A stretch of 35,910 nt of DNA from Deltaproteobacteria bacterium UBA2385 (GCA_002343455.1 DDSR01000221.1:1-35910), one strand, 5' to 3'; positions 27,500-35,650 are shown, counted from the stretch's first letter. Notes: generated by a model from the letters alone, not told the origin. Program-made: numbers and translations.

Positions 27500-28677
27500 T
27501 GGCCGCGATCTTCACCCCGGGCCTGAAGGTCCAGGATCACACCATCCTCCAGAAGGACCGGCGCCTGCCGATGCGCGGAGAGGTCGCCGTCAAGGTCGGC
27601 GACACCGTCCGCTCCGACCAGGTCATCGCCCGCACCGAGCTGCCGGGCAAGGTCTACCCGGTCAACGTCGCCAACCAGCTGGGTGTCGATCCGGGGCAGC
27701 TCATGCCCTACATGCTCAAGAAGGTCGGCGACCGGGTGGAGGAGGGCGAGATCATCGCCCGCACGCCCGGCTTCTTCGGCTTCTTCAAGGCCGAGTCCAA
27801 GGCCATCGTCACCGGCACCATCGAGAGCATCTCCATCGTCACCGGCCAGGTCATCTACCAGGCGATGCCGGTGCCGGTCGAGGTCGACGCCTACATCAAC
27901 GGCACCGTGGTCGAGGTCCACGAGGGCGAGGGCTGCGTGGTCCAGGCCGCCGCGACCCTGGTGCAGGGCATCTTCGGCCTGGGCGGCGAGGTCCAGGCCC
28001 CGCTGGCCATGCTGGCCACCCACCCCGACCAGCTCATCGAGGAGTCCGACATCGGCCCCCAGCACCGAGGCCAGATCCTGATCGGCGGCTCCTTCGTGAC
28101 CATCGGGGCCCTTCGCCGCGCGGTCGAGCACGGCGTGGCCGGGCTGGTCACCGGCGGCTTCGACTACGACGAGATCAAGGAGCTGCTCGGCTACGAGGTC
28201 GGCGTGGCCATCACCGGCGGCGAGAAGCTCGGTCTCAGCTTGATCGTCACCGAGGGCTTCGGCCGCATCCCGATGGCCCCGGCCACCTTCGCGCTGTTGC
28301 AGAAGCGGGCTGGCCGCCGGGCCAGCATCAACGGCGCCACCCAGATCCGCGCCGGCGTCATCCGCCCCGAGGTGGTCGTCACCTACGACGACGAGGCCGT
28401 GCCGACCGAGAAGGTCACCCCGCCCGAGCCGAAGGGGCTCAGCATCGGCGACACCGTCCGCGGCATCCGAACCCCCTGGTTCGGACGCATCGGGACCGTG
28501 GTCAGCCTGCCGGTCGAGCCCGTGGTCCTGGAGACCGAGAGCAAGGCCCGGGTGATGGAGGTCGAGTTTCGCGACGGGGCCGATGGCCAGCCAGAGCGGG
28601 CCATGCTGCCCCGAAGCAACGTCGAGACCATCGAGCGAGAGCCCGCCTCCGCGCCGACAGCGGGTGTCGGCCGCTGA
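27499..28677 (+). CDS. MutL-coupled protein with barrel-sandwich and KOW-like segments
   Basis: A 392-residue soluble protein. Residues about 25-125 contain repeated V.VGD.V...Q/EIIA.T motifs (EVAVKVGDTVRSDQVIART; KKVGDRVEEGEIIART), the look of a lipoyl/biotinyl-like barrel-sandwich fold, but without a Met-Lys-Met swinging lysine. The middle part has GQILIGGSFVTIGALRRAVEHGVAGLVTGG and GVAITGGEKLGLSLIVTEGFG, suggesting a Rossmann-like or nucleotide-binding core. The end has GDTVRGI.TPWFGRIGTVV, a KOW-type beta-barrel. Its start shares a base with the MutL-like stop. I know of similar proteins lying beside MutL-family genes in other bacteria, but no function is assigned. Confidence 0.8.
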   Translation: MAAIFTPGLKVQDHTILQKDRRLPMRGEVAVKVGDTVRSDQVIARTELPGKVYPVNVANQLGVDPGQLMPYMLKKVGDRVEEGEIIARTPGFFGFFKAESKAIVTGTIESISIVTGQVIYQAMPVPVEVDAYINGTVVEVHEGEGCVVQAAATLVQGIFGLGGEVQAPLAMLATHPDQLIEESDIGPQHRGQILIGGSFVTIGALRRAVEHGVAGLVTGGFDYDEIKELLGYEVGVAITGGEKLGLSLIVTEGFGRIPMAPATFALLQKRAGRRASINGATQIRAGVIRPEVVVTYDDEAVPTEKVTPPEPKGLSIGDTVRGIRTPWFGRIGTVVSLPVEPVVLETESKARVMEVEFRDGADGQPERAMLPRSNVETIEREPASAPTAGVGR

Positions 28678-28683
28678 TCGGGC

Positions 28684-29190
28684 TCAGGCCTTGCGGACCG
28701 CTATCTGGAAGGCGTCCCAGAGGCGATCGACCCGGTCCCGCTCGGTGTCCCACTGCGCTGCGTCGACGGTCTCGAGCTCGTCGTAGGCGCGGATGAAGTC
28801 CGCGCGCAGCTGGGCGATCTGCCGCAGGACCGGCTCCCGCCGGGCCTTCTCCTCGCTGTCGGCGGTCAGCGCCATCGCCTCGAGCTCAGCGACCCGGGTG
28901 TCGAGCTCGACCAGGGCCTGGGCCTTCTCGTGCCGGTACGCCTCGCGCAGGGCCTGGAAGTCGCCGTTGGCGCCCGCGATGGCCAGGTCGGCCTGAGCCT
29001 GGGCCTCGCGGGCCTCCTGGCTCAGCTCGGCTCGCGCGTCGGCGATCGTCTCGGTCGCGTCGGCCCGGGCCTCGACGATCTTCTCGCCAGCTTCGGTCTG
29101 AGCCTGGGTAGCCTCGCGCTGCAGCTCGGCAGCATTGTCCTGGTCGAGCTCGCAGCCGAGCAGGGCCAGCAGCAACAGGGTGTGCTTCAT
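28684..29190 (-). CDS. Ala/Glu-rich coiled-coil lipoprotein
   Basis: A 168-residue protein. The signal MKHTLLLLALLGC ends in a lipobox with Cys13, and the mature chain is almost entirely charged helix (repeats such as AREAQAQADLA, EARADATETIADARAE), with heptad-like spacing of a coiled coil over about residues 20-130. It resembles periplasmic spacer lipoproteins in general style but no family is recognised. ATG at 29190 was chosen because AAGGAG lies six bases before it and it starts the signal; the open frame extends upstream to 29274 through non-signal sequence. It converges with the KOW protein (6-base gap) and has a candidate sigma-54 promoter. Confidence 0.82.
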   Translation of the reverse strand: MKHTLLLLALLGCELDQDNAAELQREATQAQTEAGEKIVEARADATETIADARAELSQEAREAQAQADLAIAGANGDFQALREAYRHEKAQALVELDTRVAELEAMALTADSEEKARREPVLRQIAQLRADFIRAYDELETVDAAQWDTERDRVDRLWDAFQIAVRKA

Positions 29191-29263
29191 CAGAGACTCC
29201 TTGGTCCGGTGTGAGCTCGGGATTGAGCCCTCGTGTCGTGAACCGCTTGTACGGACCCTACCC
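29191..29263 (-). other. 5' leader of the coiled-coil lipoprotein mRNA (predicted)
   Basis: If the sigma-54-like element at 29264-29282 is used, the transcript starts near 29255 and this stretch is the untranslated leader, ending in AAGGAG before the ATG. The frame here translates into sequence resembling a tRNA shadow (see rejected items), but no tRNA fold is satisfied. Confidence 0.35.
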
Positions 29264-29282
29264 AAAGCACACACCGTGCCAG
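29264..29282 (-). promoter_or_regulatory. Candidate sigma-54 (-24/-12) promoter for the coiled-coil lipoprotein
   Basis: Read on the minus strand the site is CTGGCACGGTGTGTGCTTT. It has the -24 block CTGGCACG exactly and a -12 block GTGCT where TTGCW is expected, with the required ten bases between the GG and GC dinucleotides. Only the first base of the -12 block departs from consensus. It stands about 75 bases ahead of the lipoprotein ATG. Use of sigma-54 would imply an enhancer-binding activator acting further upstream (29283-29401). Confidence 0.5.
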
Positions 29283-29401
29283 CCCGTCAGGTCACGTATT
29301 TTCAACATCTTGAATGGTCCCACCCCACCCGTTCGCGGTCGAAGGCGTCAAACTGGCTAGATCGCAGCGCCAAAGTGATGGAGCGGTCGCCGCTGGACCG
29401 C

Positions 29402-30172
29402 TCAGGATCGGCCGATCAGTCGCCTCAGCGTCGGCGCGCTGATCTTCTGCAGGCGACGCCGGGCCTCGATCTCGCGCGGGCCCCCCGCGCCGCCGGACTT
29501 TCGCTCGTGGAAGAGCTCGACCAGGTACCAGGCGAAGGCGGCGCCATCGCCGGCCAGGGGCAGCGGCTGGCTGATCCGCTCGGCGTCCAGGGCGTCCTTG
29601 ACCTCGTCCGTGTCGAGCTTGCCCGCCAGGAAGGCGTAGGGCAGCAGCCATCGCCCGACCGGCGACTGTTCATCCTCCTCGACCTGGTCGGCGAGCGGGC
29701 GCAGCTCCGGCGGGACCGGCCCGCCGTGGAAGGCCGCGCGAACCAGGGCGACCTCGCCGAGCCAGCGGGCGGCGAAGCTCCACGCGGCGGCGTCGGTGGG
29801 GCGGTGCGCGAGGTGGCGCCCGATCGACTCGTGGGCCCCCTGCTCGTCGCCTCCTCGCAGGAGGTAGACGGCGGCGGGCTGACCGTCGAGCAGCTCGGGG
29901 CGCGTCCCATCCAGGCGCTGGCCGACCAGCCGGTTCCAGGCCTCGTCCAGCTCGGGCGGCCAGTCGGGCTGCCGCGCGGCCAGCAGTGCGCTCAGCCGCG
30001 ATGCCACCGAGCCGCGCCGCAGGGCCAGGCGCAGGCCCTGGATCGACTCTCGGAGGGCCTCGGGGCTGTCGCGGACCGCAGCCTCCAGGTCGAGCCGGGC
30101 GAGGGCCTGCTGGAAGCGCACCGCCGCGAGGTGAGGGCCCTGGAACAGCGGCAGATCATCGAAGTCGGACAT
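29402..30172 (-). CDS. Unknown helical protein coupled to the Gly-rich membrane protein
   Basis: A 256-residue, largely helical, soluble protein with no signal or membrane segment. It starts with an acidic MSDFDDLPLFQG leader, then Ala/Leu/Arg-rich helices that could be TPR-like or Sel1-like in character, with Trp-rich patches (AAWSFAARWLGE). I do not recognise the family. Its ATG overlaps the stop of the preceding gene by one base (TGATG), so it is translationally coupled to the secreted or membrane Gly-rich protein and may help fold, anchor or regulate it from the cytoplasm. Confidence 0.7.
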   Translation of the reverse strand: MSDFDDLPLFQGPHLAAVRFQQALARLDLEAAVRDSPEALRESIQGLRLALRRGSVASRLSALLAARQPDWPPELDEAWNRLVGQRLDGTRPELLDGQPAAVYLLRGGDEQGAHESIGRHLAHRPTDAAAWSFAARWLGEVALVRAAFHGGPVPPELRPLADQVEEDEQSPVGRWLLPYAFLAGKLDTDEVKDALDAERISQPLPLAGDGAAFAWYLVELFHERKSGGAGGPREIEARRRLQKISAPTLRRLIGRS

Positions 30173-32013
30173 CAGCGCTCCAACACATCCAGGCGGAGCA
30201 TGGCGCCGGGTCGCCCTGCTTCGTCCCGCCAGGGACCGGCGCTCGGTATCAAGGAGACCGGCAGCTTCGCCAGTGCCCCCAGGCGAGGACCCGCGGCGGT
30301 CGAGCCCCCCATGTTGCGGGCCAACACCACCCCGCCGACCAGCCCGACCGTGCTGCCGGCCAGCGCGCCCACACCGACGTTGTCGATCTCGGGCGAGACG
30401 AGGACCCCGACCAGGGCCCCGGTCGCGGCGCCGGCGAGGCCGCTGCCGTGGACCACCCCCGTCTGGGCCCAGGAGGGCTCCCAGCCGGTGCCGGCGATGG
30501 CCGCGGTGGTGCCGATCAGCGCCAGGTCTCCCCCGATCAGGGCGGCGGCGACGACCGCCCCGCCGTCGCGCTCGCCCAGGTCCAGGATCTCGGCCGTCCA
30601 GCCCCCGTACCAGGTCCCCCACAGGCCCCCGCTGGCGGCCATCACCGCGGTCGGTGGGTCGAAGTCGGTCACGGTCGGGACGGCGAAGGCCGCCAGGCTG
30701 GTCAGCCCGAAGGCGGTCAGGCCGAAGCCGACGGCCTGCTGCTCGCTGGCGTTGGAGGTCGTGCCGTAGAGCCCCCAGCCCAGGGCCTGGTAGCCGGCCC
30801 AGACCTCGGTCAGGGCGAAGAAGAGGCCGTCGCCGCCGTCCAGGCGCCAGTGCGGCGCGACGGCGTAGCCGATGGCCTGACCGGCCAGTCCGCCGATCAG
30901 CATCGGGGCGACGACCAGCCGCGGCGGGTCGCTGGAGTCGAAGGCGAGGGGCACGCCGGCCCCCAGGGAGGTGCCCATGGCGAAGCCCGCCGCCTGCAGC
31001 GGGACGGTGCCACGCGAGTGGGGCAGCTGGGCCATGGCCAGGGTGGCCCCGTAGCCGCCGGCGAGGCCGATGCGCATCCCGCCCAAGACCAGCTCGCTGT
31101 CGGGCGAGTCCGAGAAGAGGAAGGGGGTCCAGGCGCCGAACCAGGCGGCGTGGCCCAGGTTGAGGACGACCTGCTCGGGAGCCGGCAGCTCGGCGATGTT
31201 GCCCCAGAGGGGGGCCGAGGCGGCGCCCAGGGCCAGCCCGAGCGCGAGCTCCATCCCCGCCTGCGCCTGTCGGTCCTCGACCCCGGCGAGGTTGGCGATC
31301 CCGGCCCCGGCCTGCCAGCCGACCGCCGTCCCGACGCCCAGGCCCAGCGACGAGGCGGTCGACGGCGCGTTGCGGGCCAGCAGCAGCCCGGTCCCCGATC
31401 CGATCAGGTTCCCCAGGGCCCCGGCGGCGGCGATGCGCTGGGGCTCGAGCTCGGCCCCCGGACGAATGACCAGCCGACCGGCCTCGACCCCGGTCCACAA
31501 GCCGACGGCACCGGTGCTGGTGACGAAGACCGCGCCCTCTTCGCTGATGGACCGCCCCGAGGTGAGGGGCAGGGCGAGGCCCACCCCGAGCAGGCCGCCG
31601 GCCAGCCCGACCGGCACGGCCGCCCCCGGATCGGCGCCCAGCGCGTAGGCGAGCAAGGCGCTGTCGACGGCCAGCGCGCCGCCGGCGTAGCCCACCACGA
31701 TCATCCTCCCCTGGCCATGAAGGTAGGGCGCCGGCCCCTCCGCGGCCGACCGCCAGCCGTCGGGGGCTGCGGGCGGGGCCGGCGCCGGACCGACAGGCCC
31801 CGGCGCGACGGGAGGGGGAGGCGCAGGCGCCGCCAGGGCAGGAGGAGGAAGAGGCTCAGGAGGCGCCTCGGCAGGGGGAGGCGCGCCCTCTCCCGTCTCG
31901 TCGCCCCCCTGCTCCTCCTCTTCCTCTTCTTCTCCTTCGGTCGCTTCAGGTGGCACCTCGGCGTGGGTCTGGTCCTGGGCGAAGGCGCTGGCCAGGAGAA
32001 TGACTGAGAGCAT
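30172..32013 (-). CDS. Exported Gly/Ala-rich hydrophobic protein with acidic/proline-rich N-terminus
   Basis: A 613-residue protein. A short signal (MLSVILLASAFAQ) is followed by a Glu-rich tract and then a Pro/Ala-rich tract (about 20-85). The remaining 500 residues are dominated by repeated hydrophobic Gly/Ala segments (such as LAGGLLGVGLALPL, LGVGTAVGWQAG, GLAGGYGATLAM, VGALAGSTVGLVGGVV), which look like many tightly packed helices of glycine-zipper type or, less likely, beta-strands of an outer-membrane barrel. I do not recognise the family. The ATG at 32013 has AGGAGG four bases upstream. It is divergent from the four-gene membrane cluster and coupled to the unknown protein downstream. 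Confidence 0.78.
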   Translation of the reverse strand: MLSVILLASAFAQDQTHAEVPPEATEGEEEEEEEQGGDETGEGAPPPAEAPPEPLPPPALAAPAPPPPVAPGPVGPAPAPPAAPDGWRSAAEGPAPYLHGQGRMIVVGYAGGALAVDSALLAYALGADPGAAVPVGLAGGLLGVGLALPLTSGRSISEEGAVFVTSTGAVGLWTGVEAGRLVIRPGAELEPQRIAAAGALGNLIGSGTGLLLARNAPSTASSLGLGVGTAVGWQAGAGIANLAGVEDRQAQAGMELALGLALGAASAPLWGNIAELPAPEQVVLNLGHAAWFGAWTPFLFSDSPDSELVLGGMRIGLAGGYGATLAMAQLPHSRGTVPLQAAGFAMGTSLGAGVPLAFDSSDPPRLVVAPMLIGGLAGQAIGYAVAPHWRLDGGDGLFFALTEVWAGYQALGWGLYGTTSNASEQQAVGFGLTAFGLTSLAAFAVPTVTDFDPPTAVMAASGGLWGTWYGGWTAEILDLGERDGGAVVAAALIGGDLALIGTTAAIAGTGWEPSWAQTGVVHGSGLAGAATGALVGVLVSPEIDNVGVGALAGSTVGLVGGVVLARNMGGSTAAGPRLGALAKLPVSLIPSAGPWRDEAGRPGAMLRLDVLER

Positions 32014-32112
32014 GGGACCTCCTGCTCCGAGTGTACGCCATTCCTCCGGGGAGGGCCCCGCGAGCCCGACTGTGCGATACTCGCGGCCGCTCCCCTGCCG
32101 AGGCTTCTGCGC

Positions 32113-33336
32113 GTGACCGCTCGCCTGCTCATCGCCGCCCTCCTGCTGATCTCGTCGGCCGCCCGCGCCGCCGCGCCAGCGACCGGGCTGGAGGTCAGCG
32201 CGCCGCCCTACAACGACGGGCTCAACCTGGACCTGAGCTGGACGCCGCCCGCGGACACCACCGGCCTGATGGTGCTGCGCTCCGACCAGGGCCCCGACGG
32301 CCCCTGGACCGTCGCCGCCGGGCCCCTGCCGGCGGGCGCCAGCAGCACCACCGACAAGGTCACCACCGACCCGCGCGGCTCTCCCCCCAAGGCCCTCTAC
32401 TGGTACCGGCTGGTCAGCCTGGACAGCGACAGCCCCCTGCTCATCCTCGACGAAGAGGCCGAGGACGACGCCCCCGCCAAGGCCGCCTGGGCCGCCCAGC
32501 TCGCCGCCAGCCAGGGGGCCACCGCCTCGGTCGAGGGCCGGCCCCAGGCCGCCCTCTTCAACACCAGCCTGGGCCATATGCTGCTGCTCGGCCTGATCCT
32601 GGGCGTCGGCGGGCTGATGCTCTGGTTCACCGACCAGGCCCGCAAGGGCGCGCCGATGTTCATCCGGCGCATCCCCGGCATCGACGCCATCGAAGAGGGC
32701 ATCGGCCGCGCCACCGAGATGGGCAAGCCCGTCCTCTACGTCCCGGGCATCGACGAGCTGCAGGACATCCAGACCATCGCCTCGATGCTGATCCTGGGAC
32801 AGGTCAGCAAGACCGTGGCCGAGTACCAGACCGACATCATCGTCTCCTGCTGCATCCCGATGGTGCGCGAGGTCGCCGACGAGGTCGTCAAGGCCGGCTA
32901 CTACCAGGCCGGCTACCCCGACGCCTACGACCCGCGGAACACCCGCTTCCTGTCCAGCGAGCAGTTCGCCTTCACCGCCGGCACCAACGGCATCATCCTG
33001 CGCGAGAAGCCAGCGACCAACATCTACCTGGGTCGCTTCTTCGCCGAGGCGCTGATCCTGGCCGAGACCGGCTACGTCAACCGCAGCATCCAGATCGCCG
33101 GCACCGCCGAGGCCACCCAGCTCCCCTTCTTCGTCGCCGCCTGCGACTACACCCTGATCGGTGAAGAGCTCTTCGCCGTCTCGGCCTACCTCAGCCGCGA
33201 CCCGCGCCTCGTCAGCAGCCTGAAGGCCAGCGACTACGTCAAGGTCTTCCTGGTCGTCAGCCTCGTCGTCGGCACCGTCGCCATGAGCCTCGGCAGCGAC
33301 ATCGTGGTCCGCCTCTTCACCATCACGGGCGGCTGA
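32113..33336 (+). CDS. Exported membrane protein with fibronectin-like N-terminus (DUF6754-like), cluster gene 1
   Basis: A 407-residue protein. A Sec signal (about 1-20, ending ARA-AA) leads to a fibronectin-type-III-like domain (LDLSWTPPADTTGLMVLRS...YWYRLVSLD, about 25-105), then a membrane helix (LLLGLILGVGGLMLWF), a conserved-looking domain (about 180-370; PVLYVPGIDELQDIQTIASM, YQTDIIVSCCIPMV, YLGRFFAEALILAETGY) and a C-terminal helix. The layout fits the uncharacterised DUF6754 family, an identification I make from memory. GTG at 32113 is the start that opens the signal; GAGG lies about ten bases before it. It is followed after two bases by the next gene, so the cluster is one operon. 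No enzyme motif is evident. Confidence 0.78.
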   Translation: MTARLLIAALLLISSAARAAAPATGLEVSAPPYNDGLNLDLSWTPPADTTGLMVLRSDQGPDGPWTVAAGPLPAGASSTTDKVTTDPRGSPPKALYWYRLVSLDSDSPLLILDEEAEDDAPAKAAWAAQLAASQGATASVEGRPQAALFNTSLGHMLLLGLILGVGGLMLWFTDQARKGAPMFIRRIPGIDAIEEGIGRATEMGKPVLYVPGIDELQDIQTIASMLILGQVSKTVAEYQTDIIVSCCIPMVREVADEVVKAGYYQAGYPDAYDPRNTRFLSSEQFAFTAGTNGIILREKPATNIYLGRFFAEALILAETGYVNRSIQIAGTAEATQLPFFVAACDYTLIGEELFAVSAYLSRDPRLVSSLKASDYVKVFLVVSLVVGTVAMSLGSDIVVRLFTITGG

Positions 33337-33338
33337 GC

Positions 33339-33977
33339 ATGAAGCGCTCCCTGCCGCTGATCATCACGTTCCTGATCGGGATGTTCATGATCGGCGAGTT
33401 CTTCATCCCCCACTACCGCTACCGGGTCTGGACGGCCGAGTTCCTGGAGTGGGGGCTGATCCTGGCCGCGGCGGCCTTCGTGCTCGGCTTCGTCAACCTG
33501 ATCCAGGTCAACGCCCCCAAGGTGGCCCGCCGCGACGCGGACTGGGGCTACAAGCTGATCATGCTGGTCGTGATGATCGTGACCATGGTCGCCGGCTTCA
33601 TCGCCGGCGAAGAGCGCAGCCGCGTCGACAACCTCTACAAGTGGGTCTACGACTTCGTCTTCGTGCCCCTCAACGCCACCATGTTCGCCCTGCTGGCCTT
33701 CTACATCTCCAGCGCCGCCTTCCGAGCCTTCCGCGCCCGCAACCTCGAAGCCGCCCTGCTGCTGGGTGCCGCCATCCTGGTGATGATCGCCCGCGTCCCG
33801 GCGGGCGAGAGCCTGCCGGTGGTCGGCGAGTACCTCCCCAAGGTCATGAACTGGATCATGGACGTGCCCAACATCGCCGCCCGCCGGGCCATCTTCATCG
33901 GCGCCGCCCTGGGCGCGGTCGCCACCGGCCTGCGCGTCATCCTGGGCCTCGAGCGCAGCCACCTGGGGGCCGACTGA
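33339..33977 (+). CDS. Polytopic membrane protein of unknown function, cluster gene 2
   Basis: A 212-residue protein with about six membrane helices (first at residues 4-20, FLIGMFMIGEFFI). A YRVWTAEFLEWG loop and a GEERSRVDNLYKWVYDFVF loop separate helices. The C-terminal region has PNIAARRAIFIGAALGAVATGLRVILGLERS, a positively charged end on the cytoplasmic side. It starts two bases after gene 1 and its stop overlaps the start of gene 3 (TGATG), so the four proteins are made together. I do not recognise a family. Confidence 0.78.
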   Translation: MKRSLPLIITFLIGMFMIGEFFIPHYRYRVWTAEFLEWGLILAAAAFVLGFVNLIQVNAPKVARRDADWGYKLIMLVVMIVTMVAGFIAGEERSRVDNLYKWVYDFVFVPLNATMFALLAFYISSAAFRAFRARNLEAALLLGAAILVMIARVPAGESLPVVGEYLPKVMNWIMDVPNIAARRAIFIGAALGAVATGLRVILGLERSHLGAD

Positions 33978-34831
33978 TGCTGGCACTGCTCCGCCGCTTC
34001 CAGGAGATGGACCGCCGCTGGGTCTTCCTCGGCATGGGGCTGGCCATCCTGATCCCCCTGCTCTTCCCGATCACGCTGGACTTCGAGGTCGACGAGCGGG
34101 TCCGGTCCCTCTACGACGCCGTCGAAGAGCTCCCCGCCGGCAGCACCGTCCTGATCAGCGCCGACTTCGACCCGGCCAGCCGGCCCGAGCTGGAGCCCTT
34201 CTACCGGGCCCACCTCGAGCACCTCTTCCGCAAGGACGTCAAGGTCGTGATGCTGTCCCTCTGGGACTACGCGCCGCCGCTGGTGGTGCCGATCCTCGAC
34301 GAGGTCGCCGCCCGCCACGGCAAGGTCTATGGCACCGACTACGTCTTCCTCGGTTTCAAGCCGGGCAAGGAGCTGGCCATCAAGGCCATCGGCGAGAACA
34401 TCCCCAAGACCTTCCCGACCGACAGCAAGGGCACGCCCACCGATCAGATCCCCGTCATGGTCGGCTACCGGCAGGCCAAGGACTTCCCCCTGCTGATCAG
34501 CATCAGCGCGGGCTTCCCGGGCACCCGTGAGTATGTCCTCCAGATCCAGGGCCAGTACGATCTGAAGATCGCCAGCGCCTGCACCGCCGTCTCGGCGCCG
34601 GACTACATCCCCTTCTACAAGGCCGGTCAGCTCGTCGGCCTGTCCGGCGGCATGCCCGGCAGCGCCCAGTACGAGAAGCTCGTCTACCCCCAGGGCCCGC
34701 CCGAGGGCGTGCGCCTGCTGGCCACCCAGGCCATCAACGTGCTCAACCTGGGGCACCTCTACATCATCGGCCTGATCGTCCTGGGCAACATCGCCTTCTT
34801 CCTGACCCGCCGGGCGGAGGCCACCGCCTGA
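33977..34831 (+). CDS. Membrane-anchored alpha/beta protein of unknown function, cluster gene 3
   Basis: A 284-residue protein with membrane helices at both ends (about 15-35 and 258-278) and a globular domain between them, outside the cytoplasm if the ends are inside. The domain shows alternating strands and helices (PAGSTVLISADFDPASRPELEPFYRAHLEHLF, KVVMLSLW, VFLGFKPGKELAIKAIGE) that suggest a Rossmann-like or binding-protein fold. A Gly-rich GLSGGMPGSAQYE segment precedes the last helix. No catalytic residue set is recognised. It is coupled at both ends (TGATG) to genes 2 and 4. Confidence 0.8.
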   Translation: MLALLRRFQEMDRRWVFLGMGLAILIPLLFPITLDFEVDERVRSLYDAVEELPAGSTVLISADFDPASRPELEPFYRAHLEHLFRKDVKVVMLSLWDYAPPLVVPILDEVAARHGKVYGTDYVFLGFKPGKELAIKAIGENIPKTFPTDSKGTPTDQIPVMVGYRQAKDFPLLISISAGFPGTREYVLQIQGQYDLKIASACTAVSAPDYIPFYKAGQLVGLSGGMPGSAQYEKLVYPQGPPEGVRLLATQAINVLNLGHLYIIGLIVLGNIAFFLTRRAEATA

Positions 34832-35607
34832 TGGACCCGACCACCCTGCTGACCTCCTTCGACATCGCCGGCGCCTGGGTGAGCATCTTCCTCACCGTCT
34901 GCATCCTCTCCTTCCTCTACGCCGACAACCCCGTCTACAAGCTGGCCGAGCACCTCTTCCTGGGTGTCTCGCTCGGCATCGGCATCGTCGAGATCTACTA
35001 CGGCGTCTTCAAGCCCAACCTCGTCGACAAGCTGCTGGCCGGCAACCTGCTCTCGCTGATGCCCCTGCTGCTCTGCGCCTTCCTCTTCACCAAGGTCCTC
35101 AGCCCCAAGCTCGCCTGGCTGGCCCGCATCCCCATCGCCTTCGTGGTGGCCGCCTACGCCGGCGTCAAGCTCACCGGCGAGGCCAACGCCAACCTCATGA
35201 CCCAAGTCGCGCAGACCATGCCCGATCTGTCCACCCTCTGGCAGGACCATGGCCTGTGGGACTGGTCCGCCGACGGCGCAGGTGTGATCTCGGGCGTGCT
35301 GCTGGTCTTGGGCCTCTGCGCCTGCCTGCTGCACTTCTACTTCAGCGCACCCCACGGCAAGGCCATGCGGGTCGTGTCACGCTTCGGGATCCTCGTCCTG
35401 ATGCTCAGCTTCGGCGCAAGCTTCGGCTACACCGTCATGGGGCGGATCAGCCTGGCCATCGGGCGGGCGCAGGAGCTGCTGGGTCTGGACCGGCCCGCAG
35501 TTGAGGCCGCCCAGGTGCACCCGCAGGTCGCCAGCCTGGTCAGCATCATCGTGGTGGTCGGCGTGCTGTTCGCCTGGCGGCTGCGCGAGAAGCCCGCGCA
35601 GGGCTGA
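34831..35607 (+). CDS. Polytopic membrane protein of unknown function, cluster gene 4
   Basis: A 258-residue protein with about six or seven membrane helices. The first helix is followed by FLYADNPVYKLAEHLFLGVSLGIGIVEIYYG, where charged residues sit within membrane-like sequence. Two further helices flank the short soluble loop LSTLWQDHGLWDW. It is the last gene of the operon and its ATG overlaps the gene 3 stop. I do not recognise a family. Confidence 0.78.
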   Translation: MDPTTLLTSFDIAGAWVSIFLTVCILSFLYADNPVYKLAEHLFLGVSLGIGIVEIYYGVFKPNLVDKLLAGNLLSLMPLLLCAFLFTKVLSPKLAWLARIPIAFVVAAYAGVKLTGEANANLMTQVAQTMPDLSTLWQDHGLWDWSADGAGVISGVLLVLGLCACLLHFYFSAPHGKAMRVVSRFGILVLMLSFGASFGYTVMGRISLAIGRAQELLGLDRPAVEAAQVHPQVASLVSIIVVVGVLFAWRLREKPAQG

Positions 35608-35650
35608 GCGGCGGCCGCGGGACGGTGCGCGGCTGAGAGGGGGCGAGGCT

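Noticed and set aside
29204..29280. A tRNA-like stretch on the minus strand upstream of the coiled-coil lipoprotein, with CGGTGTG/CACACCG arms (29207-29213, 29270-29276) and a translation reminiscent of a tRNA T-arm (EGSIPS)
   Set aside because: The loop resembling TTCRANY is offset from the T-arm position, the anticodon stem gives a six-base loop and the D-arm is missing its consensus. The same bases are better explained as a sigma-54-like promoter and leader.
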